A stretch of 51,387 bases of DNA, taken from Chloroflexi bacterium OHK40. Lineage in GTDB: Bacteria; Chloroflexota; Chloroflexia; Chloroflexales; Chloroflexaceae. The notes under the pieces were generated by a model, which had not been told where the DNA came from, did not search any database, and was given only the letters and a program-made list of their open reading frames with translations. Below, one piece after another: positions 43,827 to 51,387 of the stretch (the first letter of the stretch is position 1; every line of letters begins with the position of its first letter). The DNA is taken from the NCBI GenBank assembly GCA_004367505.1, contig SFCB01000080.1, forward strand, positions 1 through 51,387, in the 5' to 3' direction. Both the position numbers and the translations under genes were made by a program.

Positions 43827-45512
43827 ATGCGCCGAACATCGTTACTGCTCGTCAGTCTGATCGCCGCGCTCAGCATCCTGATCGCAGGGTGTGGTGCGTC
43901 ACCGCCGCAGTCCGCCGCCACCACGGCGCCAGAGGCGCCCGCTGCCACCACGGCGCCAGAGGCGCCCGCTGCCAGTGGCCCCGTCACGATCAGGCTCTTC
44001 ACCCCGCAGGCCCCCGAGATCGATCTGCCCACCAATAGCTTTACACTAGAGGCTCAGGAGCGGTTCGGCATCCAGTTCGAGTTCCAGACCACCACCTACG
44101 ATGGTACCTCCGCCCGTGAGACGCGCCAGATATCGCTGGCCAGCGGCGACTACCCCGATGCCTACATGCTCATCCCCTGGGTCGATCAGTTCTCGCAGAC
44201 CGAGCTGATCCGCTACGGCCAGCAGGGTGTGCTGCTGCCGCTGAACGATCTGATCGCCCAGCACGCTCCGAACATCCAGGCTGCGCTGGACGAGTACCCC
44301 TACTTCCGCGCCATGGCGACCGCGCCCGATGGCAAGATCTATGGCCTGCCCCAGCTGAGCGAGTGCTACCACTGCTCCTTCCCCAACAAGGTCTGGATCA
44401 ACACGAAATGGCTCGATCAGCTCGGCCTGGAGATGCCCACCACCACCGAGGAGTTCCGGCAGGTGCTGACGGCCTTCAAAGAGCAGGACCCGAACGGCAA
44501 CGGCCAGGCCGACGAGGTGGCCTTCAGCGGCTCCACCGAGGAGTACGGCGTGCGCCCGCTGCCCTTCCTGATGAACGGCTTCATCTACAACGACGACCGC
44601 ACCTACCTGCTGCTGAACGGTGGTAAGGTGGACATCGCTGCCACAAAGGACGGGTGGCGCGAGGGCCTGGCCTACGCGAAGTCGCTCTACGACGCCGGCC
44701 TGATCGACCCTGGCGCCTTCACGCAGAACGCCGAGGCGCTGCGGCAGATTGGCAACAACGCCGATGTCCAGTTGCTCGGTGCCGCCGCCGGTATGCACCC
44801 CGCGATCTTCGTCGGGATCGGCAGCGATGCGCCCTACGGCAGCGACTACAACCCGCTGCCCCCGCTGGAGGGGCCCAACGCGCGCTTCGCCACCTACAAC
44901 TACCCGATCGCCCCCGGCGCCACCTTCGCGCTGACAAACAAGGCCAGCCCCGAGGTTCAGGTCGCCGCAATCAGGCTGGTAGACTACATGTTCACCCAGG
45001 AGGGGCAGATCCGCGCCCACTTCGGCGAGGAGGGCGTCGACTGGCGGCGGCCCGAGCCGGGCGATGTGGCCAACGAGGAGGGTGTCGAGCCGATCCTCGC
45101 GGCCATCCCGCTGGAGGAGGGTGAGACCCCGCGCAATACCAGCTGGGGCGCCGTGGCCCAGTACTTCCAGCCCAAGGCCTTCCGCGACGCCTGGGTGCAG
45201 TCGACCGATATCTACGCTTCGGTGGGCTACGAGCGCCGCCTCCAGGAGGCCACCAATCTCTATAATGGCAACCAGCCCGCCGAGGTCTTTCCCCACTGGG
45301 CGATCTGGATCGACCCCGCCGTGGCCGATGAGGTGGCGACCCTGCGCACCAACATTACCGACTATATCAACCAGAACGCGCTGCAGTTCGTTACCGGCAC
45401 CCGTGATCTGGACACCGAGTGGGACGCCTATGTCGCCGAGTTGGAGCAGCTGGGCCTCCCGCGCTACCTCGAGCTGATGCAGCAGGCCTACGATGCGGCC
45501 TTCCCGTCCTGA
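43827..45512 (+). CDS. Extracellular solute-binding lipoprotein of the ABC importer
   Basis: A 561-residue LplA-type substrate-binding protein. The signal is a lipoprotein one: MRRTSLLLVSLIAALSI and lipobox LIAGC, so cysteine 22 should be lipidated and the protein tethered outside the membrane. After a low-complexity linker with two 9-residue repeats (ATTAPEAPA), the periplasmic-binding fold starts with GPVTIRLFTPQAPEID. DGKIYGLPQLSECYHC, NPNGNGQADEVAFSG-like and NALQFVTGTRDLDTEWDAYV pieces fit the family. ATG 43827 follows AAGGAGAGGA. Length (about 550 residues) is usual for oligosaccharide binders of this class. Confidence 0.9.
   Translation: MRRTSLLLVSLIAALSILIAGCGASPPQSAATTAPEAPAATTAPEAPAASGPVTIRLFTPQAPEIDLPTNSFTLEAQERFGIQFEFQTTTYDGTSARETRQISLASGDYPDAYMLIPWVDQFSQTELIRYGQQGVLLPLNDLIAQHAPNIQAALDEYPYFRAMATAPDGKIYGLPQLSECYHCSFPNKVWINTKWLDQLGLEMPTTTEEFRQVLTAFKEQDPNGNGQADEVAFSGSTEEYGVRPLPFLMNGFIYNDDRTYLLLNGGKVDIAATKDGWREGLAYAKSLYDAGLIDPGAFTQNAEALRQIGNNADVQLLGAAAGMHPAIFVGIGSDAPYGSDYNPLPPLEGPNARFATYNYPIAPGATFALTNKASPEVQVAAIRLVDYMFTQEGQIRAHFGEEGVDWRRPEPGDVANEEGVEPILAAIPLEEGETPRNTSWGAVAQYFQPKAFRDAWVQSTDIYASVGYERRLQEATNLYNGNQPAEVFPHWAIWIDPAVADEVATLRTNITDYINQNALQFVTGTRDLDTEWDAYVAELEQLGLPRYLELMQQAYDAAFPS
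43917..43970. repeat. Two perfect 27-base tandem copies in the lipoprotein linker
   Basis: Two identical 27-base units (43917-43943 and 43944-43970) encode the proline/alanine/threonine linker of the solute-binding protein. Unit number is likely to vary between strains by slippage. Confidence 0.85.
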
Positions 45513-45575
45513 GTGCTTCCGAGGTGTGCTCGCGGTATGCTCCGGGCCGGATGGCCCCCACCCCCGCCGCTCCTG

Positions 45576-45615
45576 CGCCTGCCCCTGCTCCCACGCGCGG
45601 GAGCAGGGGCAGGCG
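45576..45615 (+). terminator. Very stable 17-bp hairpin between transporter and GH95
   Basis: CGCCTGCCCCTGCTCCC (45576-45592) pairs without mismatch with 45599-45615 around a 6-base loop. It lies about 65 bases after the lipoprotein gene and 140 before the GH95 gene. No T-tract follows, so it may slow decay of the upstream mRNA or cause partial termination, making transporter levels exceed enzyme levels. Confidence 0.6.
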
Positions 45616-45757
45616 GTGAGGGTGGTCACGCACCTTCAGGCTGGAAGCACGGAGGCGAACGAACGACAAGGTGACGGTACGGCCAGGCGCGCGGGGGGCT
45701 CCCGCAGGCGCGCCCGGGCCTCTTCTCTGGCGGAGTGTGCAACTCTGGAGGAGATTC

Positions 45758-48088
45758 GTGATAACTTCCCCGGCGCAGCATCTGCGCCTGCGCTACACCC
45801 GGCCAGCCCGCCGCTGGTTGGAGGCGCTCCCCCTGGGCAACGGCCGCATCGGCGCGATGGTGTTCGGCGGGGTGGACGACGAGCGCATCCAGCTCGACGA
45901 GGCGACCTTCTGGTCGGGCGAGCCATCGGAGTCGAATGTGCGCGGCGGCCCGGCCGACGTGGCGCTCATCCGGTCCCGCCTCTTCGCCGGTGCCTACACC
46001 GAGGCCGAGGCCCTGTGCCGCAAGATCACCGGTACGAAGGGGAACTACGGCACCCACCTGCCCCTCGGCGACCTGCGGATCACGCGGCAGGGTGACCACG
46101 GTGACATCGCAGACTACGAGCGCTGGCTCGATCTGCGCGATGCCACGGCCGGCACCGCGTTTCGGATCGGCGCAGTCGCCTATAGCCGCACCTGCTTTGT
46201 CTCCCATGTTCACCAGGTAGTCGTGACTCACCTGACCGTGGGGGCGCCGGGCGCCCTGCGCATTGCGCTCTCGTTCGAGGGTCGTGTGCCCCATTGGCGC
46301 GCCTGGCTCGACTCCGAGGGCGACCTGCTCCTGGAGGCTCGGGCCACCGAGGCGCTGCACAGCGACGGTCGGACGGGCGTTACGCTCCACGGGCGTCTCC
46401 GCGTGCTCGGCGAGGGGGTGCGCGCCGTGGCTCCCGCCGCGATCGAAGTGACGGGTGGAGCTGAGGCGGTGGTCCTGATGGCACTTCGCACGACCTTCGC
46501 TTGTGCCGACCCGGCCGCCGCCTGCCACGCGGCGATCGAAACCGCCGCGCGAGAGTCCTACGCAGCGTTGCTCGCTGCCCATTGCCAGGAGCACGCCGCG
46601 CTGATGGGGCGGCTCGAGCTGTCCTTTGGCGAAGACCTTCACGCGGCCCTGCCTACCGACGAGCGCCTGGCCCGCGTGCGTGCCGGCGCTGCCGATGCCG
46701 GGCTCGACGCGCTGATGGTGCAGTACGGCCGCTACCTCACCATCGCCAGCTCGCGCCCCGAGTCGCCGCTCCCAGCCCATCTACAGGGTATCTGGAACGA
46801 TAACCGCGCCTGTCGTATGGCCTGGACATGCGACATGCACCTGGACATCAATACCCAGATGAACTACTGGCTCGCCGGAGTCGGCAACCTGGGCCCGTGT
46901 GAGCGGCCCCTCTTCGCCTGGATGGCCAGCACGCTGCGTCCCTCTGGTGAGCGCACGGCACGCCAGCTCTATGGCGCCGGCGGTTGGACGGCGCACACCG
47001 TCGCCAACGCCTGGGGCTACAGCGCCCCCGGCTGGCACGAGAGCTGGGGAATCTGGGCGATGGGTGGGGCCTGGCTTGCGACGCACCTGTGGGAACATTA
47101 CTGCTTCCACGGCGATACGGCCTTCCTCGCGGAGGTGGCGTATCCGCTTCTGCGCTCCTCCGCCGCGTTCACCCTCGACTATCTCACGGAGGAGCCCGGC
47201 AGTGGCTTTCTGGTCACCGGGCCGGCCCTCTCGCCGGAGAACCTGTTTCTGGCAGACGGCGCGGCCGTGGCAAACTCCATGGGGCCGACCGCCGACACGG
47301 TCCTGGTGCGCGAGCTGTTCAACGCCTGCATCGCCGCAGCCCGCATCCTGCGCTGCGATCAGGCATTTGTGGAGCAGCTGCAGCAGGCTCTTGGGCGCCT
47401 GCCTCCTTTCCTGGTTGGGCGCCACGGCCAGCTCCAGGAGTGGCGCGCCGACCACGAGCCAGCCGACCCGCATCACCGCCACCTGTCGCACTTACTCGCC
47501 CTCTACCCGTTCGCCCAGATCACACGTGAGGCAACGCCTGAACTGGCGGCAGCGGCACGGCGTAGCATCGAGCTGCGCCTGGAGCCCGAGGGGAGCTACG
47601 AGTACACCAACTGGGGCCAGGCGCTGCTGATGGCGAGCTGGGCGCGGCTTGGCGACGGCGACGCGGCGTACAACGCGATGCGCCGGGCTCTATCCGATCT
47701 CACCGCGCCCAACCTCTTCATCTGCCATCCCTCCGAGCCGGGGGCCGAGGACGGCATCTACGAACTCGACGGCAACACCGGCATGGGTGCTGGCGCGCTC
47801 GAGCTCTTGCTGCAAAGCCATGCCGGAGTCATCCGGCTGCTGCCCGCGCTGCCCGCAGCATGGCCCACAGGCAGCCTGCATGGCGCCTGCGCCCGTGGCG
47901 GCTTTGTGGTCGATATCACCTGGCGCGACGGTCGCGTGACTGCGTACCGCATCCACTCGCGATTCGGCAACCCGTGTACCGTCCAGCTCGGGGACGAGCT
48001 GCGACGGCATACACTCGCCGCAGGTGAGACGCAGAGCTTCCGCGTGGCAGACGACTGTCGTACCAGGGGCCGCGTCGACCAGAGATGA
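45758..48088 (+). CDS. GH95 alpha-L-fucosidase-like glycosidase
   Basis: A 776-residue inverting glycosidase of family GH95, which releases terminal L-fucose (some members L-galactose). It starts with RRWLEALPLGNGRIGAMVFG and QLDEATFWSGEP, the classic GH95 opening. The (alpha/alpha)6 barrel has WTCDMHLDINTQMNYWLAGV, SPENLF with the likely general-acid glutamate, HLSHLLALYPF and the DGN aspartate in ELDGNTGMGAGALELLLQS. The histidine in MHLD fits fucosidases. Of the two asparagines that activate water in B. bifidum AfcA (N-x-N), the first is aspartate here (D-I-N). No signal peptide, so it acts on imported sugars. GTG 45758 follows GGAGGAG; the frame is open from 45671. Confidence 0.88.
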   Translation: MITSPAQHLRLRYTRPARRWLEALPLGNGRIGAMVFGGVDDERIQLDEATFWSGEPSESNVRGGPADVALIRSRLFAGAYTEAEALCRKITGTKGNYGTHLPLGDLRITRQGDHGDIADYERWLDLRDATAGTAFRIGAVAYSRTCFVSHVHQVVVTHLTVGAPGALRIALSFEGRVPHWRAWLDSEGDLLLEARATEALHSDGRTGVTLHGRLRVLGEGVRAVAPAAIEVTGGAEAVVLMALRTTFACADPAAACHAAIETAARESYAALLAAHCQEHAALMGRLELSFGEDLHAALPTDERLARVRAGAADAGLDALMVQYGRYLTIASSRPESPLPAHLQGIWNDNRACRMAWTCDMHLDINTQMNYWLAGVGNLGPCERPLFAWMASTLRPSGERTARQLYGAGGWTAHTVANAWGYSAPGWHESWGIWAMGGAWLATHLWEHYCFHGDTAFLAEVAYPLLRSSAAFTLDYLTEEPGSGFLVTGPALSPENLFLADGAAVANSMGPTADTVLVRELFNACIAAARILRCDQAFVEQLQQALGRLPPFLVGRHGQLQEWRADHEPADPHHRHLSHLLALYPFAQITREATPELAAAARRSIELRLEPEGSYEYTNWGQALLMASWARLGDGDAAYNAMRRALSDLTAPNLFICHPSEPGAEDGIYELDGNTGMGAGALELLLQSHAGVIRLLPALPAAWPTGSLHGACARGGFVVDITWRDGRVTAYRIHSRFGNPCTVQLGDELRRHTLAAGETQSFRVADDCRTRGRVDQR

Positions 48089-48092
48089 TCTG

Positions 48093-49055
48093 ATGATGCA
48101 CGAAGCGCTGGGCCTGCCCCTGCGTCCCCTGGGACGTACGGGCCTTCTTGTAACACCGCTCTGCCTCGGCTGTGCGCCCCTGGGCCATATGCCCGAGACC
48201 TTTGGCCACGGGGTCTCCGAGGCGCAGGCCCTGGCCACCCTGCGTGCCGTCTTTGCGAGCCCGATCAACACGCTCGACACCGCCGCGATCTATGGAGATG
48301 GGGCGAGTGAGCGGCGGATTGGGCGGGCCTTGCGCGAGCGCGGTGGCCTGCCGCCCGGGTTTGTGCTCGCCACCAAAGCCGACCGCGACCCGCGCACGGG
48401 TGATTTCAGCGGCGCGCAGATGCGGCGATCGGTGGAGGGCAGCCTGCGCCGTCTCGGCCTCGATCACCTCCCGCTGGTCTACCTCCACGACCCCGAGCAC
48501 ACGACCTTCGAGCAGGTGCTGGCGCCAAGCGGCCCCCTGGAGGTGCTCCAGCAGCTGCAGCGCGAGGGCCTGATCGGGCAGATCGGCATCTCAGGCGGGC
48601 CGATCGCTATGCTGCTGCGCTATATCACTACGGGCGCATTCGTGGTGGTGATGACCCATAACCGCTACACACTACTGAATCGTACGGCCGAGCCGCTGCT
48701 CGATGCTGCGGCGGGCCTGGGCATAGCGGTGGTGAATGCGGCACCTTACAACAGCGGCATTCTTGCCGATCCGGCGGGTAGCGCGCGTTACGCCTACCGC
48801 GCCGCGCCTCCCGCCCTGCTCACGCGGGCACGGGAGCTTGCCGCGCTCTGTGCAGCACACGGAACGCCGCTCGCCGCCGCCGCGCTGCAGTTCTCCCTGC
48901 GCGACCCCCGGATCGCTACCACCGTGGTCGGGCTTACCAGTCCCGAGCAGGTGGCTCAGACCCTGGAGCTTGCGCGCCACCCGATCCCTGCCGAGCTCTG
49001 GCAGGCGCTGGCGGAAGTGCAGGTAGACGAGAGCGATCCGCAGACAGGTGGGTAA
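48093..49055 (+). CDS. Aldo/keto reductase, probable L-fucose dehydrogenase
   Basis: A 320-residue NAD(P)-dependent aldo/keto reductase. It has the catalytic set: aspartate in NTLDTAAIYGDG, tyrosine in the same segment, lysine in LATKADRDPRTG and histidine in VYLHDPEH. The opening LRPLGRTGLLVTPLCLGCAP resembles D-threo-aldose 1-dehydrogenase/L-fucose dehydrogenase rather than general reductases. Oxidising fucose to fuconolactone would link GH95 with the fuconate dehydratase. It starts 4 bases after the GH95 stop (ATG 48093; ATG 48096 possible), so the two are coupled. Confidence 0.82.
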   Translation: MMHEALGLPLRPLGRTGLLVTPLCLGCAPLGHMPETFGHGVSEAQALATLRAVFASPINTLDTAAIYGDGASERRIGRALRERGGLPPGFVLATKADRDPRTGDFSGAQMRRSVEGSLRRLGLDHLPLVYLHDPEHTTFEQVLAPSGPLEVLQQLQREGLIGQIGISGGPIAMLLRYITTGAFVVVMTHNRYTLLNRTAEPLLDAAAGLGIAVVNAAPYNSGILADPAGSARYAYRAAPPALLTRARELAALCAAHGTPLAAAALQFSLRDPRIATTVVGLTSPEQVAQTLELARHPIPAELWQALAEVQVDESDPQTGG

Positions 49056-49099
49056 GCCTCGCTCCAGTTCGGCCCGACCGACCTGCGCGCACTCGTTGT

Positions 49100-49122
49100 A
49101 GGTGGTGCTGAGTGCGCCACCT
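49100..49122. terminator. Hairpin between convergent genes
   Basis: AGGTGGTGC (49100-49108) pairs with GCGCCACCT (49114-49122) with one G-T wobble and a 5-base loop. It lies between the converging aldo/keto reductase and GHL6 stops and could serve both strands; T-tracts are poor. Confidence 0.45.
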
Positions 49123-49124
49123 GG

Positions 49125-51122
49125 CTACTCGACCACCACGACCGCGTGCCCAATGATCAATGGTAGCTCGATCTGACAGTAGTTGTCCGCGTAGCGACTG
49201 GCCAGGTCGGGGCCATCTGGGGCTAGATACACCCGGCGCGGCGGGCGTGCCACCCGGAGCGCAACGGTGGTCGGCGCAATCGGCAGCGCGTCCTCCACTA
49301 TATCGAGGCCGGGTGCGCGTCGCTGCGGCACGTAGTGCAGCAGATGGATCGTCTGGCGCGCGCCCTGGCGCTGCACCGTTGCTTCGACGGTCGTGGGTAA
49401 AGGCCCGACGAGTAGGGGCTCTGGCAGCAACAGGCGCAGCGCCGTAGCGATAATCTGGCGATACACCGGAGCACCGTGCTCGGCGTAGGCGCGGAACAGC
49501 GGGTGCGCCAGGTAGATCACCTGGCCGTGCCGGGTGATCCCGGCGTAGGGCGTGGGCGCGGCCGGTGGGGCCTGGTGGTGCGAAGAGAAGCTGCGCCAGC
49601 TGCGCGTGAAGTAGGCAGCCACGATGGTGCCGAGCGTGGTTGTGTCCGCCTCTGGCAGTACCGCGAGCCCATCGTCGTACAGCACGTGGTCGATTCCGGG
49701 GATGGGTGCCGACCCGGCCTCGGCAAAGGCGGGGTCGAGACGCAGGTAGGTTGGAATGGTCGGCAGCGCGCCCTGGACCCGGACCCCGATCGCGTCGAGC
49801 GTGAACGCGGCGCCGTCAGGTCGCAGGCCAGAGCGATGCGAGAGCAGCATCGCACCGCCATTGTTCAGGTAGTCGGCTACGTTCGCGGCCAGTGCGGCGT
49901 CGAACTGCACTGCGTCGGGGGCGATGATCAGCTTGAATGGGCGCAGATCGGCGGCCCGGTCGAGTAGTGCGAACTGCGCGTGCTCCTCCATGAGCATCCG
50001 CAGCGCCCCTTCATCGCTACGGCTCGCCAGGCCGCCCGGCGCATCGGCATCGCTGGTGATCAGCACGCCGATCTCGGCCACCGGCGTCGCGCCGATCAGG
50101 AACGGCTCGAGGGCCCGCACCCGCTCGTACACCTGCCCGATCCGGGCATACACCGGCTTCTCAAGGGCGCCCCGGGGGTGCAACTGGTCGCCGATCGAGC
50201 AGCCTGCCCCGGCCGCAAGCATACGCATGCACTCGTAGCTCAGGGCCGCGTGACTCTTGAGCCCGCCGAAATCCGACCAGGTCTTGTGGAAGCGGGCGGT
50301 CATACCGAGCATCGGTCGGTCATACTGGCTGAACACACGGGCGTAGAGCGGAAAGTGATTGTAGCCCCAGCCACCCGATGGCAGCGACTCGATCTCGACG
50401 TGGGTCTGGAAGCGCAGCTCGGCGGCGGAGCTGGTGTCCGGGTCGGCGCCGAAGCGCAGGCGGCTGTTATAGAAGATGCTCGTCTCGGGCTGCCGCGCGT
50501 GCACCAGGGCTGTGAGCCGTGCCATGGCCCGCTGCGCCACGATACGCGCTTTCTGCCGCAGATCCTGAGGTCTGGTCGGATCCAGGCCCAACTCATCCAT
50601 CAGCACCAGGCAGCGCTCGCACACGCAGGCCGGTTCCGTCTCCATCACAATGTCGAAGAAGAGTCCGTCCAGGGCATAGGCGTCGAGCAGTTCAGCCGTC
50701 TGCGCCGCCACGTAGTCGAGGTAGGGGCTGTTCATACAGAGGTAACGCCAGCCGTGGACCTCGAAGGGCTGGCGCCCGGCAAGCCGCCCGTCGACCGTCA
50801 CCTGCCGCCATTCAGGGTGGTGGGCCGCCGCGTGCTCATCCCAGACCACGCTGAGATAGACGGGCGCCTTGATGCCCTCGGTGTGGCAGGCGGCGATCTG
50901 CTCGCCGAGCAGGTCGCGGGTCAGCCCCGGGTGGCGCACCCCGATGCTGGTCGGGTAGTAGCTCATGCCGTGGTGGCACTTCGCAAAGCAGGTTACAGAA
51001 TCTACGTGGGCCTGGCGCAGTGTGTGGGCGAAGTCCGCCGGATCAAAGGCCGTGGCCAGGTTGGTGATTAGCGGAGAGGTATGAAAATCGAGATGGATCT
51101 GTCGCAGCGAACGCGTGACCAT
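49125..51122 (-). CDS. GHL6/GH42M-type glycosidase, possible GH151 alpha-L-fucosidase
   Basis: A 665-residue protein with an N-terminal TIM barrel of the hypothetical-glycosidase-6 group: SLRQIHLDFHTSPLITN at the start, CHHGMSYYPTSIGVRHPGL, ALDGLFFDIVMETEPACVCE with a CVCERC cysteine cluster, and SYECMRMLAAGAGCSIGDQL. From about residue 370 a beta-galactosidase-trimerisation-like domain follows (IGVLITSDADAPGG, PFKLIIAPDAVQF, LNNGGAMLLSHRSG). As far as I recall, GH151 alpha-L-fucosidases have this layout, and the neighbours fit that. ATG 51122 is favoured because GGAGA lies 6 nt upstream; ATG 51128 sits too close to it. No signal peptide is seen. Confidence 0.75.
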   Translation of the reverse strand: MVTRSLRQIHLDFHTSPLITNLATAFDPADFAHTLRQAHVDSVTCFAKCHHGMSYYPTSIGVRHPGLTRDLLGEQIAACHTEGIKAPVYLSVVWDEHAAAHHPEWRQVTVDGRLAGRQPFEVHGWRYLCMNSPYLDYVAAQTAELLDAYALDGLFFDIVMETEPACVCERCLVLMDELGLDPTRPQDLRQKARIVAQRAMARLTALVHARQPETSIFYNSRLRFGADPDTSSAAELRFQTHVEIESLPSGGWGYNHFPLYARVFSQYDRPMLGMTARFHKTWSDFGGLKSHAALSYECMRMLAAGAGCSIGDQLHPRGALEKPVYARIGQVYERVRALEPFLIGATPVAEIGVLITSDADAPGGLASRSDEGALRMLMEEHAQFALLDRAADLRPFKLIIAPDAVQFDAALAANVADYLNNGGAMLLSHRSGLRPDGAAFTLDAIGVRVQGALPTIPTYLRLDPAFAEAGSAPIPGIDHVLYDDGLAVLPEADTTTLGTIVAAYFTRSWRSFSSHHQAPPAAPTPYAGITRHGQVIYLAHPLFRAYAEHGAPVYRQIIATALRLLLPEPLLVGPLPTTVEATVQRQGARQTIHLLHYVPQRRAPGLDIVEDALPIAPTTVALRVARPPRRVYLAPDGPDLASRYADNYCQIELPLIIGHAVVVVE

Positions 51123-51387
51123 GACCATTCTCCAACAGTCGTGGGGCCGGGGCGCTCTAGAGTGGGGCGCATGCGGCGTCACGGCCTCTGAGGAGGGGTC
51201 CCATGGCCAGAAAGCCGTGATCGAGGTATTGGATGCAATTATGAACTCATTCGAGCGAACTGTGCCACTATATCGGTGCAGCACAGGCCTGTCACCTAAG
51301 TTTGGCCCCAATTAGCGACACGATGCCACAGGGGAGGATACTGTTGCGGAAAAGCCGATGATGGACCATACCTGTTCTAGGGCTCGC
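51123..51387. other. Right edge of the window, spacer
   Basis: Apart from the minus-strand promoter at 51267-51295 nothing is recognised in this 265-base stretch. The last 70 bases could be the start of an upstream spacer or gene that runs off the edge. Confidence 0.4.
51267..51295 (-). promoter_or_regulatory. Promoter of the GHL6-type glycosidase gene
   Basis: On the minus strand GTGACA (51295-51290) and TATAGT (51272-51267), each five of six matches to the consensus, are separated by 17 bp. The predicted leader is about 140 nt long before ATG 51122. Confidence 0.65.

Noticed and set aside
44046-45629. 527-codon minus-strand frame opposite the lipoprotein gene
   Set aside because: Shadow; the opposite strand encodes a complete lipoprotein with signal and lipobox.

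Overview
This window is GC-rich, gene-dense bacterial chromosome. It most likely comes from a Chloroflexota (class Chloroflexia) bacterium. The clues are the style of the NADH dehydrogenase proteins, the DUF5107-type TPR protein, the small regulator of a type common in that phylum, and the palindromic spacer repeats. The phylum is inferred from protein and spacer style; no rRNA or other marker gene is present. No tRNA, rRNA, CRISPR array, phage or insertion sequence was recognised.

Left part (about 300-16500): a complete 14-gene operon for respiratory complex I in the order nuoABCDEFGHIJKLMN. A promoter with two consensus sigma-70 hexamers precedes nuoA and a GC-rich terminator-like hairpin follows nuoN. 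Three spacers inside the operon (nuoC-nuoD, nuoD-nuoE, nuoG-nuoH) carry low-complexity or repeated DNA.

Middle part (about 16500-34000): housekeeping metabolism. A propionyl-CoA synthetase-like gene and an acetyl-CoA synthetase gene lie in tandem, each with its own promoter, and would feed short organic acids into central metabolism. On the opposite strand is a probable polyphosphate or triphosphate module: a CYTH protein and a protein joining an HD domain of Ppx/GppA type to a CHAD domain. A DHA2 efflux pump follows. Next is a three-gene histidine unit: a HisRS/HisZ-like protein, a creatininase-like protein that has lost metal ligands, and long-form HisG. After a spacer of palindromic repeats come purM, a tandem-GNAT acetyltransferase, purC and a second MFS pump. 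A convergent RlmD/TrmA-type uridine methyltransferase lacks the Fe-S cysteines.

Right part (about 34000-51300): a carbohydrate locus that I read as an L-fucose (fucosylated glycan) utilisation cluster. A GntR/FCD regulator and an L-fuconate dehydratase diverge from a short AT-rich intergenic region with promoters in both directions and two palindromes. The plus-strand genes are the dehydratase, two LplB/LplC-type ABC permeases, a solute-binding lipoprotein, a GH95 alpha-L-fucosidase and an aldo/keto reductase that fits L-fucose dehydrogenase. The minus strand holds a GHL6-type glycosidase (possibly GH151 alpha-L-fucosidase) with its own promoter. It also holds gntR, a GH2 glycosidase, a TPR gene broken by an apparent one-base deletion, a small helix-turn-helix protein and a secreted lectin/lyase-fold protein. 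Together they would import and cut fucosylated oligosaccharides, then oxidise fucose to fuconate and dehydrate it. The lactonase, the later steps and the transporter ATPase are not in the window.
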